Origin: Mytilisepta virgata
Lineage: Eukaryota; Mollusca; Bivalvia; Mytilida; Mytilidae
Length of the DNA: 64,000 nucleotides
Direction of reading: 5' to 3'
NCBI GenBank assembly: GCA_028015205.1
Contig: CM051516.1
Location: 36,594,230 to 36,658,229, forward strand
Shown: positions 1-11,810 of the stretch, in pieces
Layout: each line of letters opens with the position of its first letter
Position numbering within the stretch: the first letter of the stretch is position 1
Made by a program: the position numbers and the translations under genes
Notes under the pieces: model-generated
Told to the model about the DNA's origin: nothing
The model's input: the letters and a program-made list of their open reading frames with translations, nothing else
Database searches by the model: none

Positions 1-610
1 GGAATATCACCACAATTAGTACGGATTATAGAAGTGGTGTACCACCAAAGTGAATGCGCTGTAAGAGTTCAAATGAACCAATAACGTTAGATGGTGAAGA
101 TCTGAACGAAGTAGACCGTTTCCTGTACCTTGGTGCAAAAATAAGTAAGAGGGGAGGCGCAGAAGATGATATAAAATGAGAAAAGGGCTTGCTGCAAAAA
201 AGTTAAACAACATCTGGAAAGATAGCCATCTTGGAAGGAAATCAAAGATAAAGATATTCAAGTCAAACGTAGTATCAGTACTATATAGATCAGAAACATG
301 GAAAGTCACAAAAGAAGATGAGAAAAAAATATATGTATTCCTCCACACAGGCCTAAGAAGAATTCTAGAAGTCTATTGGCCAGAAAACATCAGTAACATC
401 ACACTCAGAGAAATAACAGGGGTAGAGAAAAATCAGCACTCAAGTAAAACTGAGAAGATTGTTATGGATTGGTCACACACGCTGAAGTTCTTGAAATTCA
501 TTTTAAGGCCCTATTCTCAAGGAGGAGAGAAAGAATTAAGTCAAGTCTTTCTTGACGAACGGACACGTGCCTGTTGCAACATCATATGGTGTGTAAAAAT
601 CACAGCTTGA
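1..610 (+). mobile_element. Non-LTR retrotransposon fragment, RT C-terminal part (copy 1)
   Basis: Degenerate 3' part of a LINE-type element. The conceptual protein carries the post-catalytic RT region seen in many metazoan LINEs (PITLDGEDL, YLGAKIS, then IKIFKSNVVSVL, SETWKVTKEDEKK, LRRILEVYWPE, ISNITLREITGVEK). Reading frames change near 175, so it is not functional. A second copy lies at 17,276-18,205. Against that copy this one lacks roughly 170 bp just after the motif WIGHT at about 485, so the two diverged after duplication. Its clade (RTE, CR1 or related) cannot be settled by eye. Confidence 0.75.
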
Positions 611-2666
611 ACGTAATGCACGAATTTGCTAAAGGCTAGAAGATTTTAACGGTTGAAACTATACGATTACTAAAAAAATTCTATCACTGGCCTCCCACAA
701 ATTCTGCCGATTTTTGCTGAATACTATTACGAGAAAGCATTAAACTCTTAATTGGAGTGTCATTTCTGACTTTTTTGTTTACAAAAAGCAATATAAGACC
801 TGCAGCAATGACAGCCTTAGTTAGTTCTAGCATGCAGTCACCTTGTTGGTAATCATACTGTATTGGCTTTAATAGTATGTTTTATACACGAGAGTGTCAG
901 GATAGATAAGGGGAGGTTTTGGTACCCATAAAACCGCTTTAACCCGACCATTGTTCAGTGTCTGTACCAAATCAGACCATCCTGACCATCTGTTGTGTTT
1001 ATGTTTGTGTTTTGTGCTCTTTTATGTTATTTTTTGTCCAGGGTTCTGTCTGTTGAGTAGAGTTATTTGTATGTCATTGTTGACCTATCTCGTTATCTAT
1101 TTTTTTGTATCAGTTGACTTCATTTATATTCATGTGACTTAATAAATTTATTTAACTAGAATTACAATATCATTTCAACTACATAAAGTCCAGTTTATAT
1201 AGAAAAAAGTCATTGAAACACGATAGAATACAAAAGATCTATAAGGCTACTACATGTATCACTTTCCTATTGTCCCAAATTGCGAAAAAGATCGGAGACT
1301 AATATGCGGACTGTGTATGGTAATTTTGACAAAGATGTGATGTTGGTGTTTCAATATTAAGCTTTTCTGTTATCCTCATTCTTAATCATGATATTCCATA
1401 TTGAAAGCATTGGGTTTCATTGGTGGAAGTTAGTATACGTTATCATTTATACTGAAAACTGTGGCAAAAATACACAGGCCAAATAGTACTTGTCATTTCT
1501 TCCTGTACATTGAGACTTCTTTGATACCACTTTTGATGCACAACATGTGCAAATTTCGTCGATTAACACCAGTAATGCTCAAAACCTAAGACATCGAAGA
1601 CCCAAAACAATACACGTTTAAGATTAATTTCAAAAAGTCTGAAATATCAAAAGGGTAAGGTCAAAACCATCTAAGGACAGAGCTCTTCACGAGGGGGATA
1701 CTCTTTAGTTTTCACAAAATTTTACATTTTTTAACCGGTAAATTTAAATTTCGGCCTAGTATAGAAATACTAGTAATTGAGCCTGGGATACCCTCGGGAA
1801 ATTGGAGTCCAACATCAGAGTTATCGACTCAGTAGTAATAAATTCGGATATTACAAAAACTGTGACAAAAATCAGAACAAAATGTAGATCTGCGTTTTCA
1901 AGTGTGTTAATAAAAATCGTTTATTGATAAAAATTTTATTTTGCCAACGATAAAGTGGCCAATGTGGAAATACAGATACATGTATATTCAAAACTAATCA
2001 TTTTTTTTAAATAATATAAAATGAAAAACATGTGCCTTACCAGGAAGTGGAATTAGTTAAAATCGATATATATTATTTAGTTGATTGTTTAACAACTGAT
2101 AAAGGAAAGAAGGTCAACATTTATGGCCGAAACTCCATAATCGATTTTAGAATACTTCAAATATCAGATTGTTGGCTATGTCTTATACAGAGAAGATGAT
2201 GAAAGGATATTTTTATCACCAAAAATTAGTATTCTTATTCCCAATAATTTTTTATATGCTTTGCACAGTAAACAGAACCATTAAGCACTGCTGATGAGGT
2301 ATAAATTGCTAAAATCAAAAGCGCATCAATATCAGAAAAAGCTCAAGGTCGAAAATGTTGAATATAAAAATACAGGAGCGAAAAAAACAGTGGGAAAATA
2401 CCTAAATTCAAAATCCAAAGAAAAGACAAAGTCATGGGAATTGAACAAAAAGAACAAGGATGTGCATGTACAACATGTATAAAATAATGTAATAAACTAA
2501 AACAAATAGAACAAGACAGCACAGAAACTAAAGTGTGAAACAATAATAAAAATGTTGAACATCAGATTCAAATGCCAAAATAATTAATGCAGAGTCTGAT
2601 AAGTCAATATGTTTATTTTTTGAAAATATTTAATTGTTTGTTGAATATTTGAAACTAATGAAACAT
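611..2666. other. Unit 1 spacer downstream of TLR gene 1, repeat-rich, no gene seen
   Basis: No coding sequence is supported. It is colinear with 18,206-20,224 in unit 2 with small differences. It contains three dispersed repeat pieces that recur elsewhere: 905-1140 (also 18,470-18,720 and 35,480-35,610), 1527-1730 (also 19,097-19,290 and 52,125-52,330, partly 13,709-13,780 and 16,128-16,230), and 2340-2545 (also 19,905-20,105 and 32,640-32,850). Confidence 0.6.
2612..2617 (-). terminator. Candidate polyadenylation signal for TLR gene 1
   Basis: AATAAA on the minus strand about 50 bp after the TLR1 stop codon. The matching position in unit 2 has lost it through a small deletion (about 20,175), so TLR2 would need another signal. 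Confidence 0.3.
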
Positions 2667-4925
2667 CTAAGGCTGATAAACAGATTTTCTCCACAAAGCC
2701 GCTCTTATTTTCTTTTTCCTTTGGTGATGATGCTTCGAAGTCATTACCAATGGTTCATCCAAAAGTTTCAGAAGTTGTTTATACAAAGACACCTTGCGGT
2801 TAAATATAGCAAATCCCAATCCCTGACGATATAGAGATTTGCTTTTGAAAAACTGAAATGTTTCAGGTCGTTCATTGTCAAAGTTGAGTAATACAACCTT
2901 ATCTAATTGTCTTTTTACAAACATATTACAAGCCAATTTATATTCTAGTCGCCTGGACTTTGAAAAATTGTTATCGTTGTCATATATTCCATTTGACTGG
3001 ATGACTAGACAGTACTTAGATTTGTTCAAATTCCTGGTAATGTTGTTTTCTTCTGTTTCTCCTGGCCAGGCATCCCTACATGGGATGTAGCTGCTAATAT
3101 TATTTCTACAAAAAAACTTTTCTAATATTGAAAAAACAAAGTACCGAACGTCCTCGTTGTTTTCATCAAATGAAATATAAACATCTATCTCCCAAAGATT
3201 TTGAAAGAATTCGTCGGTTGATGATAATTTAGCTTTCATTATCAACAAATCATATTTGAAAAACCTTAGAGAATATACCATAACAATCACAATCATAGGT
3301 AGACAAAGAAAACCCAACAACCAATAGAATTTTTCTGTTGTACCACATTCACCTAAGTTTTCTATAAAATCTTCTATCAATATTCCGTTGTAGTTTGAAC
3401 AGTAAAGTGGATACAGGGTTGATACATCCTTGTATCTTCGCCATTCACCTATCCATTTGTTTTCACAATTACATGGAATTCCGTTTTGTCCGAAACGAAA
3501 AATATTTGGATGTAACGGCCGAATTTTTTTAGGCAACGTTTGTAACTTATGCTGTGTAATTATTATTTCCTCGGCTCGTACAAAATTACCAATGCTCTGA
3601 TCTAAAATTTCTACCGGGTTGCCTGTTAAATCCAAAACTTTAATATTCTCAAAATAATATTTTGTTTTGACAGTTCGTATGTCATGACCACTTAAGTTTA
3701 AAACGATGCCGTAGATGCCGTAGTTGATATCCGGTACTACTTCCGGAAAGTCAATACAAATTGATTTTGATTCTGAACAGTCAACGAAAAGTTTTTCCGT
3801 CATTGGTTGTAGCTTGCAGATGCACTGACATTTTCCAACTGTAGGACAACCGTCAGCAAGGTCACAAGTCATATCCCTCAGTATAGGTTTGTTATCAAAG
3901 ACATCTTGTACTGTGAAATTTTTTAGACTTTCTGGACTTTTACAGTAAGTTTGGTTGGGTGTCAGATCCGTAAAAAGTCTATTGAAATCATATTTGCTCA
4001 TACGGAATATTTCGGCCATAGAACAATCACAGTCATATAGCGATGCCTCCCAGTGGTAAATTCCGCATACACAGTTTTTATATAAGTTTTGTAAATTTTT
4101 ACTGATCAGCACAAGTGGATTTGTTGTGAGTTTTACATAAGAGAAGTCGATATTTCCTCTAAGGTAAATATTGTTTTCTTCGAATGTCCAATTTTCTTTA
4201 TTTGTTAGCGTTAATGTGTATCGGTTATATGCATAGCTTGTTCCACAAATGGTTCGGTTAGGAACGAAAACATTTGAAATATCAAGTTCTTTCAAACAAT
4301 TTCCTTCCATGTTAAATTTTAATATATTAGTATTTGGGTCATTAAAAATATTAAAGTCTAACGTTTTAATAAGGTTATACGACAGATCAACATTCCGTAG
4401 ATTTGGCATGTTAACAAACGTCTTATTGGATACATGTGTTAATAGATTCTTTTTCATTATCATAGTATCTAAATCCTGGAGACAGCTTATGTTTCCAATT
4501 TCCCCGATTGAGTTTCCAGTTACATCGATGTAGACAAGTCTGTAAAAACATAATTTTTCTGGTAGTCTTTCAAGTCCTCTGTTTTTATACTTTAAATTAT
4601 AGAATGTTTTATCATTGGCTGGAGATCTACTTACAAGTGAAATATTTGTTTCTTCTACATTAAATGGCTCAATATCTAGCGATAGGTATGTTATATTCTG
4701 CAAAGGAATCTCCCATCCAGCGACAGCATGACAAGCAAAGCACTGAACAGCGCATTCAGCGGAATATCTGTTAAAACAAGAATGTGGATTCTGGCACCAT
4801 AAATGTTTAATTCCATCTGGGCTACAGTACGAATAAGATCCACTTACCAAAGTAGGAGTCATATTGAATAATAAATATTCAACAATAATAATCATTTCGA
4901 TTTTTGGGATTATATCCATTTTCAT
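2667..4925 (-). CDS. Toll-like receptor, multiple-cysteine-cluster type (copy 1)
   Basis: Single-exon, 752-residue type I membrane receptor expected to sense ligands through leucine-rich repeats and signal through a cytoplasmic TIR domain. Order: hydrophobic leader within about 1-28; a Cys-rich cap at 34-65; LRRs at about 105-220 (LSYNLIKTLDF); LRR-CT cysteines (CDCSMAE at 299-305); a central CT/NT cysteine cluster at about 354-390 (GCPTVGKCQCIC); a second short LRR block at 405-475; a second LRR-CT (CNCENKWIGEW at 485-495); transmembrane helix at about 533-556; TIR at about 579-725. In the TIR, box 1 is IDVYISF and box 2 is RDAWPG, fitting RDxxPG; the box 3 FW pair appears as FF (residues 692-693). 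Two LRR-CT clusters mark the protostome (mcc) TLR type. Starts at residues 1, 3 or 11 are possible; the MKMD start is shared with TLR2. It is paralogous to 20,225-22,462. Confidence 0.92.
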   Translation of the reverse strand: MKMDIIPKIEMIIIVEYLLFNMTPTLVSGSYSYCSPDGIKHLWCQNPHSCFNRYSAECAVQCFACHAVAGWEIPLQNITYLSLDIEPFNVEETNISLVSRSPANDKTFYNLKYKNRGLERLPEKLCFYRLVYIDVTGNSIGEIGNISCLQDLDTMIMKKNLLTHVSNKTFVNMPNLRNVDLSYNLIKTLDFNIFNDPNTNILKFNMEGNCLKELDISNVFVPNRTICGTSYAYNRYTLTLTNKENWTFEENNIYLRGNIDFSYVKLTTNPLVLISKNLQNLYKNCVCGIYHWEASLYDCDCSMAEIFRMSKYDFNRLFTDLTPNQTYCKSPESLKNFTVQDVFDNKPILRDMTCDLADGCPTVGKCQCICKLQPMTEKLFVDCSESKSICIDFPEVVPDINYGIYGIVLNLSGHDIRTVKTKYYFENIKVLDLTGNPVEILDQSIGNFVRAEEIIITQHKLQTLPKKIRPLHPNIFRFGQNGIPCNCENKWIGEWRRYKDVSTLYPLYCSNYNGILIEDFIENLGECGTTEKFYWLLGFLCLPMIVIVMVYSLRFFKYDLLIMKAKLSSTDEFFQNLWEIDVYISFDENNEDVRYFVFSILEKFFCRNNISSYIPCRDAWPGETEENNITRNLNKSKYCLVIQSNGIYDNDNNFSKSRRLEYKLACNMFVKRQLDKVVLLNFDNERPETFQFFKSKSLYRQGLGFAIFNRKVSLYKQLLKLLDEPLVMTSKHHHQRKKKIRAALWRKSVYQP

Positions 4926-5918
<993 letters not shown>

Positions 5919-5934
5919 CTGAATCAACTGTCGA

Positions 5935-6945
5935 GTGACGGAGGAAATTCGAACAATCGGAACAGGATTACAGAAAATGCTACAAACAAGGGAGTCTGAT
6001 ATTGCGAACACTCAACCACCAGTATGGATGCAATTAAATGAACTTTCAATCGAGAAGGAAGCAATCCGCAAGAAGAAACAAATCGAAAAAACGTGGAAGA
6101 AATTGCTGAATTCCCGAAAACAGAACTTTTTAAATGCAATTCATTGCGAAAATTTAGCAAATGTGTATTCCGAATGGCTTACCTTAGAACAACCTATCTT
6201 GCCGAATAAATTTCTGATCCTGGAAATCAAAGGAGAGGCACCGGAAGAAACTGAAATACGTTGGAACTGTGCGCTTCAAAGGTTTCAGACAGAAATTTCT
6301 CTCTTACATGCCAGAAAATCCAGATACGAAAGCAAGTATAAAGTGTTTGAAAGTCAATTGTACGAGGAAATTGACAAAATAGCTTCAAACAACATTGCCG
6401 ATAAAATGAGGGAAATCTGGATAAAGGAGATTTCAGCAGATGAAGGAAAATCAATCAAACGATGGGAGGAAAAACGGAACTGGTTTCTATCTTATGCCGA
6501 GAATTACGGTAAACCGGAACCGGAAAAGCATTCTCGACAATCGAAGAGTAAGCAGAAAAAGAAAAAGAAACCAAAGAATCCGCCCCAAAAACAGGAGAAA
6601 CGACAAAGAAGTAAATCTCTGGGACAAAATGGGAGGAGAGCATCTAATTTTAGTAGAAGCGTGTCCGGAAATCGAGCAACAAACAGAAAGAAGAATAATA
6701 AACCATTATTCTCTGATGTCGTAAAACAGAACGCACAACAAATCGGAAATGCGCAGCAAACAGGTAGAAAAGGCCAAAAGTCAATAAATCGAAAACTTAC
6801 GCCACAACCAAAACAAACACAACCGAATCGTTCAAAAGCACAAAATCGGAAAACAAGGAAGATTCATTTTTTAGGTGTAGGACGAGCCACAACAATGAAT
6901 CAACCGGAGAACGAGGAGGAAACGAGTATCAAGGTAATAGAATAG
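5935..6945 (+). pseudogene. PLE N-terminal region (basic, coiled-coil-like)
   Basis: Open frame of about 336 codons that begins at a GTG, so the real start is not defined. The first half is charged and helical (KKKQIEKTWKKLLNSRK). The second half is very rich in Lys, Arg, Gln and Asn (KSKQKKKKKPKNPPQKQEK), as expected of a nucleic-acid-binding extension upstream of the RT. I recognise no named domain. Position, strand and continuity with the RT make it part of the Penelope-like polyprotein. It ends at a stop at 6943-6945. Confidence 0.6.
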
Positions 6946-6998
6946 ATCCAAAAATAGTAAACTTATCGTCCAAAACCCTTAGTCCAGATGAAAAACAA

Positions 6999-8431
6999 TT
7001 GCTTTATAAAGGTCTAAAATTTACTCCAACTCCTGAACCGGATGTTGCAGAATTACATGTCGATACACAGAAGTGTTGCAGAAAATTGAGATTAAGATAT
7101 CACTTTAAAGATGCCGAAGATAACGCTGATGAATCTCCTTTTAATCCAAATAGAGGTAAAAACATTCATTTAGATCGTTATATCGACCATATCTTAAAAT
7201 TTCCTCTCATTCCAAATGATAGGAAAACGGTGAAACAAAATATACCAAAATCTCAAAACAGGCCTTGGAAAAATTATGCAAGGAGGAAACCATTATTATA
7301 AAAGAAACCGATAAAGGAGGTGCGATTATAAAAATGGACTCCGAATACTACAAGCACAAAATTCTGGAGCAATTAAATGACAAAGCGTACTACCGAGAAA
7401 TAGACGAAAATATTGACGACAAAACAATGGGAAAAATTAAGTCCCTCGTTAACAAATATTCCAGCGGCTTAACAGATAACGAACAAGAATTTCTGTTAAA
7501 ATTTGACGTCAAAAAAAGTAACAGTTAAATTTCAGTGATGTCACCAGCGGGCTTGAAATTTCGTCCAATAGTTGCCGGTCCACAATGTCCGACGCACCGT
7601 CTCAGTAACTTTGTGGATATTATTCTTAAACAGCTTTGTCATTATGTGCCTAGCTTTATAAGGGACGATTTAGAATTCTTGAACCATTTACCGGAACGAA
7701 TTGAAGACCGCTGCATATTGGTGAGTTTCGATGTAACTAGTTTGTACACCAACATCTCTCACAAAATAGGAATTGAAGCATTACAATTTTGGCTACAAAA
7801 ACATGGAAACGCACTTATTCCTCGATTTTCACATTCATTCATTCTAGATAGAATTAAAATTATCTTGGAGTGTAATTCGTTCTATTTTAATGGTCAGGAT
7901 TATTTACAAATATCTGGAACAGCGATGGGAACTAAAGTTGTGCCAACTTATGCGACTCTAGTTTGCGGATTTGTTGAACACAAAATGTTTGATATGGTTG
8001 AAATCGAATTTGATAGAATACTTTCGACATACATTCGTGAGCAATGGAAGCGATTTCTAGATGACTGTTTTATTATATGGAACAAAACCGTCGATGAATT
8101 ACAAGCCTTCCACATGCTCATAAACAACATTCACCCGTCCATCCAATTCACTATTGACATGAATGCAACTGAATTACCATTTCTAGATATTTTGATAATC
8201 AATACTGATGGAAGAATTTCGACTGACATTTATTACAAACCTACAGATACACATCAATACTTGAACTTTCGATCTTGCCATCCGTCACATACCAAACGCA
8301 ATATTCCGTTCTGTTTAGCAAGGCGAATTTGCACAATAGTTAGTGATGATGCAAAGCGAAACCAACGTTTAAGCGAACTCTCAGTATTCTTAAAGAGACA
8401 AAATTATCCCACCAATGGAGCACGGGATTGA
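6999..8431 (+). pseudogene. PLE reverse transcriptase (frameshifted)
   Basis: RT domain spread over three frames (6999-7301, 7265-7528, 7535-8431). Visible motifs in order: KETDKGGAIIKMD (upstream PLE signature), GLKFRPIV, SFDVTSLYTNI (motif A with catalytic Asp), GTAMGTKVVPTYATL (motif B), RFLDDCFIIW (motif C, the two catalytic Asp), LPFLDILI, then YYKPTDTHQYLNFRSCHP, a stretch characteristic of Penelope-type RTs. The catalytic residues remain, but frameshifts near 7280 and stops near 7528 and 8429 break the protein. Confidence 0.85.
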
Positions 8432-8712
8432 AAAGGCTAAATCAATACCGATCGCTGATCTAAGAAGAACGGTCAATCGCGCAAATGACAGTGATATAAT
8501 TCCATTCGTCAGTAGGCACAATCCGTGCAATCCAAATTTGTTTGATGTCATACGAACAAGTGTCCCAATTCTCCACAAAAATGAAGAACTCAAAACGCTT
8601 TTTCCTGTAAATTCTATGCTCAAAAGCAAACGACAACCAAGAAATCTAAAGAAGACTTTAACCAAAGCTCGATTTACAGGTGGAAATGAAAAACCGTTTA
8701 CAGTTAAAAAAA

Positions 8713-9103
8713 TGTGGAGACAAACGATGTGGAATCTGCCCGAACATTTATGTAGGTGAAAAGCTGGAACTCTCAAACGGATTTAACGATTAAACCGAAC
8801 AGAGACATAGCATGCCACACAGACAACTTGGTATACTGTGTTTTATGTAATGGTTGCAGAGAATTTTACATCGGTCAAACAGGGAACTGTTTACGAAAGA
8901 GGTTCACGGTTCACAGACAACAGATTAGGGACCCCGACACACGGCAGATAGATTTGAGTGAACATTTGGAAATTTGTGCTCATGGTACAAATTACTCAAT
9001 TTTCCCATTCTACAAAGTGAACAAACCAATTAAGAGCTTAAGACTGGCTAAAGAGGCTCATTTTATAAAACTGTTTAAACCTAAGTTAAATAGTTCAATT
9101 TAA
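8713..9103 (+). pseudogene. PLE Cys-rich linker and GIY-YIG endonuclease
   Basis: In one frame 8713-8739 encodes CGDKRCGIC, the CxC-type linker found between RT and endonuclease of PLEs. In another frame 8756-9103 encodes the GIY-YIG nuclease: VYCVLCNGCREFYIGQTG, followed by LRKRFTVH with the catalytic Arg, then SEHL and KEAHFIKLFKP. The two pieces are out of frame with each other, so at least one indel lies between. The endonuclease would nick target DNA to prime reverse transcription. Confidence 0.85.
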
Positions 9104-9207
9104 AATTGTGAACCCCCTATTTTAATATTGTACTTAATATATTACTCCCCTTTTCTATTATTATAACGTCACTAACGTCGCCGCTAACGACGTCGTTGAA
9201 ATTTTAT

Positions 9208-9263
9208 TCACATTCGCCTGAGGAGTGCCAGGGGGCATGAAATCGATAGCGGACTTTATGTGA
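9208..9263 (+). ncRNA. Hammerhead ribozyme (type I, minimal stem III) in the PLE 3' region
   Basis: The conserved core is complete: CTGAGGA at 9218-9224 and GAAA at 9239-9242. Stem II pairs 9225-9229 (GTGCC) with 9234-9238 (GGCAT) around an AGGG loop. Stem III is minimal, formed by the self-complementary ATCGAT at 9242-9247. The predicted cleavage site follows A9248 (ATA). Stem I pairs 9215-9217 (CGC) with 9249-9251 (GCG), then after an internal loop 9208-9213 (TCACAT) with 9258-9263 (ATGTGA). Hammerheads with reduced stem III are known in Penelope-like elements. Self-cleavage has not been shown here. Confidence 0.85.
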
Positions 9264-9650
9264 TTTTAAAGTGTATTACATAATGTAGTCTTTTGCAACG
9301 TTTTATTTTATTCTGATATAAATCTGTACACAAAAGAATTTGAACTTTATTCTATATATATATATATACTAGTAGAAACCCGTGGTTTATGATGATATAT
9401 GATTAATGCACCATTCATAGCTGACGTACTAAGCAGTGAACGTAATATGCTTTTGGACGGAAGGCACAAAGCCATGAATTGAAGAAGTAAAAGTGCTCCC
9501 AGTTACTTAAGTTCACCTGGATGCTGTCCATCAACCATAAATGCAACAGTATGAGGTCACATTGAACTTATTTGCCGGAGTACTGACAAATTACCATATA
9601 TGTTGTGGCATGACAGTTTATATTCTCTAGATCATGTACTTGCCGAGTTA

Positions 9651-10278
9651 CAGACAACAGGGTTATGGCTGTAAACTTTTGGCAAGTCACTCAGTCGTGA
9701 AATGCAAGTCACAGTGATCTATTTCCAGCTGGATGCTGACAAACCATCATAGATACATCTACATGCAAGTTTATATGACTCTTGTACATGTAGTTTTTGA
9801 GTTATACCTTAAATTGAAACAATTCATGTCAGTCTTGAGGTTTTAAAAAAGGTTGACATTAACTTCTATTTACGTTTTCAGACAGCCATGACCCTGCGGT
9901 TAGGCCAAGGAAAATCGATAGTTGGTTTCCCATAACATGGACAAATTTTGAAGACCCGTTATGGTACATATTGTCGCTGGCGACGATTTGTGCACAGCAA
10001 CAATAATACGATAAGAATTGTCAACAGCGATAATTTGTGCAACCAATGTATAGTTCAGATTGTTGTCAATTTTGTTTCTTAACGTTGAAAATACATTCAT
10101 GTAACAGCACATATTGTTGCCGACTGATTAACTACATTTTTTTGTATGGGTATTGAAATCAGGAACCGTTACGGTACATATTGTCATGGCGTCAATTTTT
10201 GCAGCACATGTGCAAGATGACAATAAGTACAAATTGATGGCGGCGACAATATGTATCGTAATAGACCCTGTTGTCTGT
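9651..10278. mobile_element. MITE-like element with inverted ends and TA flanks
   Basis: An exact 16-bp inverted repeat, TTACAGACAACAGGGT, lies at 9648-9663 and 10,265-10,280. Taken as CAGACAACAGGGT ends with a TA on each side it fits a TA-target (Tc1/mariner-like) non-autonomous element of about 630 bp. Inside, segments around 9950 and 10,165 repeat each other directly (TACATATTGTC followed by GGCG), and an inverted version is at 10,240. No coding sequence. Confidence 0.55.
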
Positions 10279-11304
10279 AAAATTATTTCATTTTCAAAAT
10301 CTTTGTAATGAAAATATTTTCAATGAATTCAGTAAATTAAATGTCTTTTGAATAAAAGAAACATTTAATCTTTTTCGATGTAATGTCACTTTAAAGTTCA
10401 AAAGTAATTAAAATTATTTTTTTAAAGTTACATTGAATAAAAACTTAGCATCTGGAAAGGACCTGGCAGATTAGGCTTTAATTTTATTTTTTTTTAAGTG
10501 GCAAAAAAATAACCTGTCACCACAAAACTGACCCGAGCAGGTTAGGGGAAACCAACCATCATTTTCCCTTCGCCTTACCTAAGTAAAAGAAAACGCAATT
10601 TCCAGTGTTAGTCAAGTTAATAACAAATACTGATAAAATGCCAGAAATTCCTTTGAAATTTTTCATGTTTCTATCTGCAATAAGTATGTAATTTCCAGTA
10701 GGATAAATAAAAAAAATTGGTCAAAGTCAGAAAAAGCTGAATTTTTTTAAACAGAAAGTTGATGAGCGACAGACCTGAAATTGCATATATAGTATGGATC
10801 ACTCACCTGAGGCTGCATACCAAATATCAGGAGCCTCTGACTGATAGTTGCTGAGAAAACTGTTATGGAAGTTCATGTCTGTTTTTCCCTGCCCGCCCAA
10901 CATTCACCATTTTATAACCCAAACAAAAATAGGTTTGAAGCAAAATCATACATGTGATTTTACTAAATATGCCAATTCCATTGGGAACTTGGCCACATCT
11001 ATCTGATCACTATTCTCATCTGCCACTAAATTTTGTCGAGATAAATGGGGTTAGTCTGTGTATGTTTTTCAACCTGTAGGCTAACCCCTACTGCAGGCTG
11101 ATATACTATACCTGAATACATATATATCATTGTCAAATCTGCAATATACGTAACGTCGTTTAGGTCAATATCGCGAGTCAAGAGAAAATTTCATGGTTTT
11201 ACTTTTTCGGTCAAAAATGGTGAATTTTAAAATTGATTTTAGGCTATGGTGCCCTAACTCAAGTTACGAATTGTACGCACATTATTGCAGACGATAGTTT
11301 TTTT

Positions 11305-11810
11305 TAATAAATAAGACGTGATGTGCATCTTCTGTTGTCTTGGTAGTAACCTGTGAAGTGTTTTTAGACGGGGAAGCAGATTTGACTTTTTTATTTTCAT
11401 GCATGTGATGTTGGGCATGTGGTCACTTTCTGTTTTTAAAATTTCCAGTTGCCCACAAAATGTTTGTTTTTACAAATATAATAAATAAGACGTGATGTGC
11501 ATCTTCTGTTGTCTTGGGTAGTAACCTGTGAAGTGTTTTTAGACGGGGAAGCAGATTTGCCTTTTTTATTTTCATGCATGTCAAGTTGGGCATGTGGTCA
11601 CTTTCTGTTTTTAAAATTTCCAGTTGCCGACAAAATGTTTGTTTTTACAAATATAAAGACGCGATGTGCATCTTCTCTTTTTGGATATTTAATCCCTGGA
11701 GCCTTGGGTGAAGTGTTCTTTATAAGACGGGGAAGCAAGCATATTTGCCTTTTTTATTTTCATTCATTTTGGGCATGTGGTCGCTTTTTAAATTCCCAGT
11801 GCAGATGATT
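11305..11810. repeat. Tandem repeat, three units of about 170 bp
   Basis: GACGTGATGTGCATCTTCT-type starts occur at 11,315, 11,489 and 11,658 (spacing 174 and 169). Each unit carries GTGAAGTGTT, GACGGGGAAGC and GGGCATGTGGTC in the same order. The third unit is more diverged. Confidence 0.8.

Noticed and set aside
951..1142. 63-codon hydrophobic frame
   Set aside because: It lies in a dispersed repeat also found at 18,470 and 35,480, with no conserved frame.
2289..2330. CTGATGAG, a possible hammerhead core (also at 19,850, 38,080 and 59,008)
   Set aside because: No GAAA box at suitable distance and no stems I or II could be drawn.
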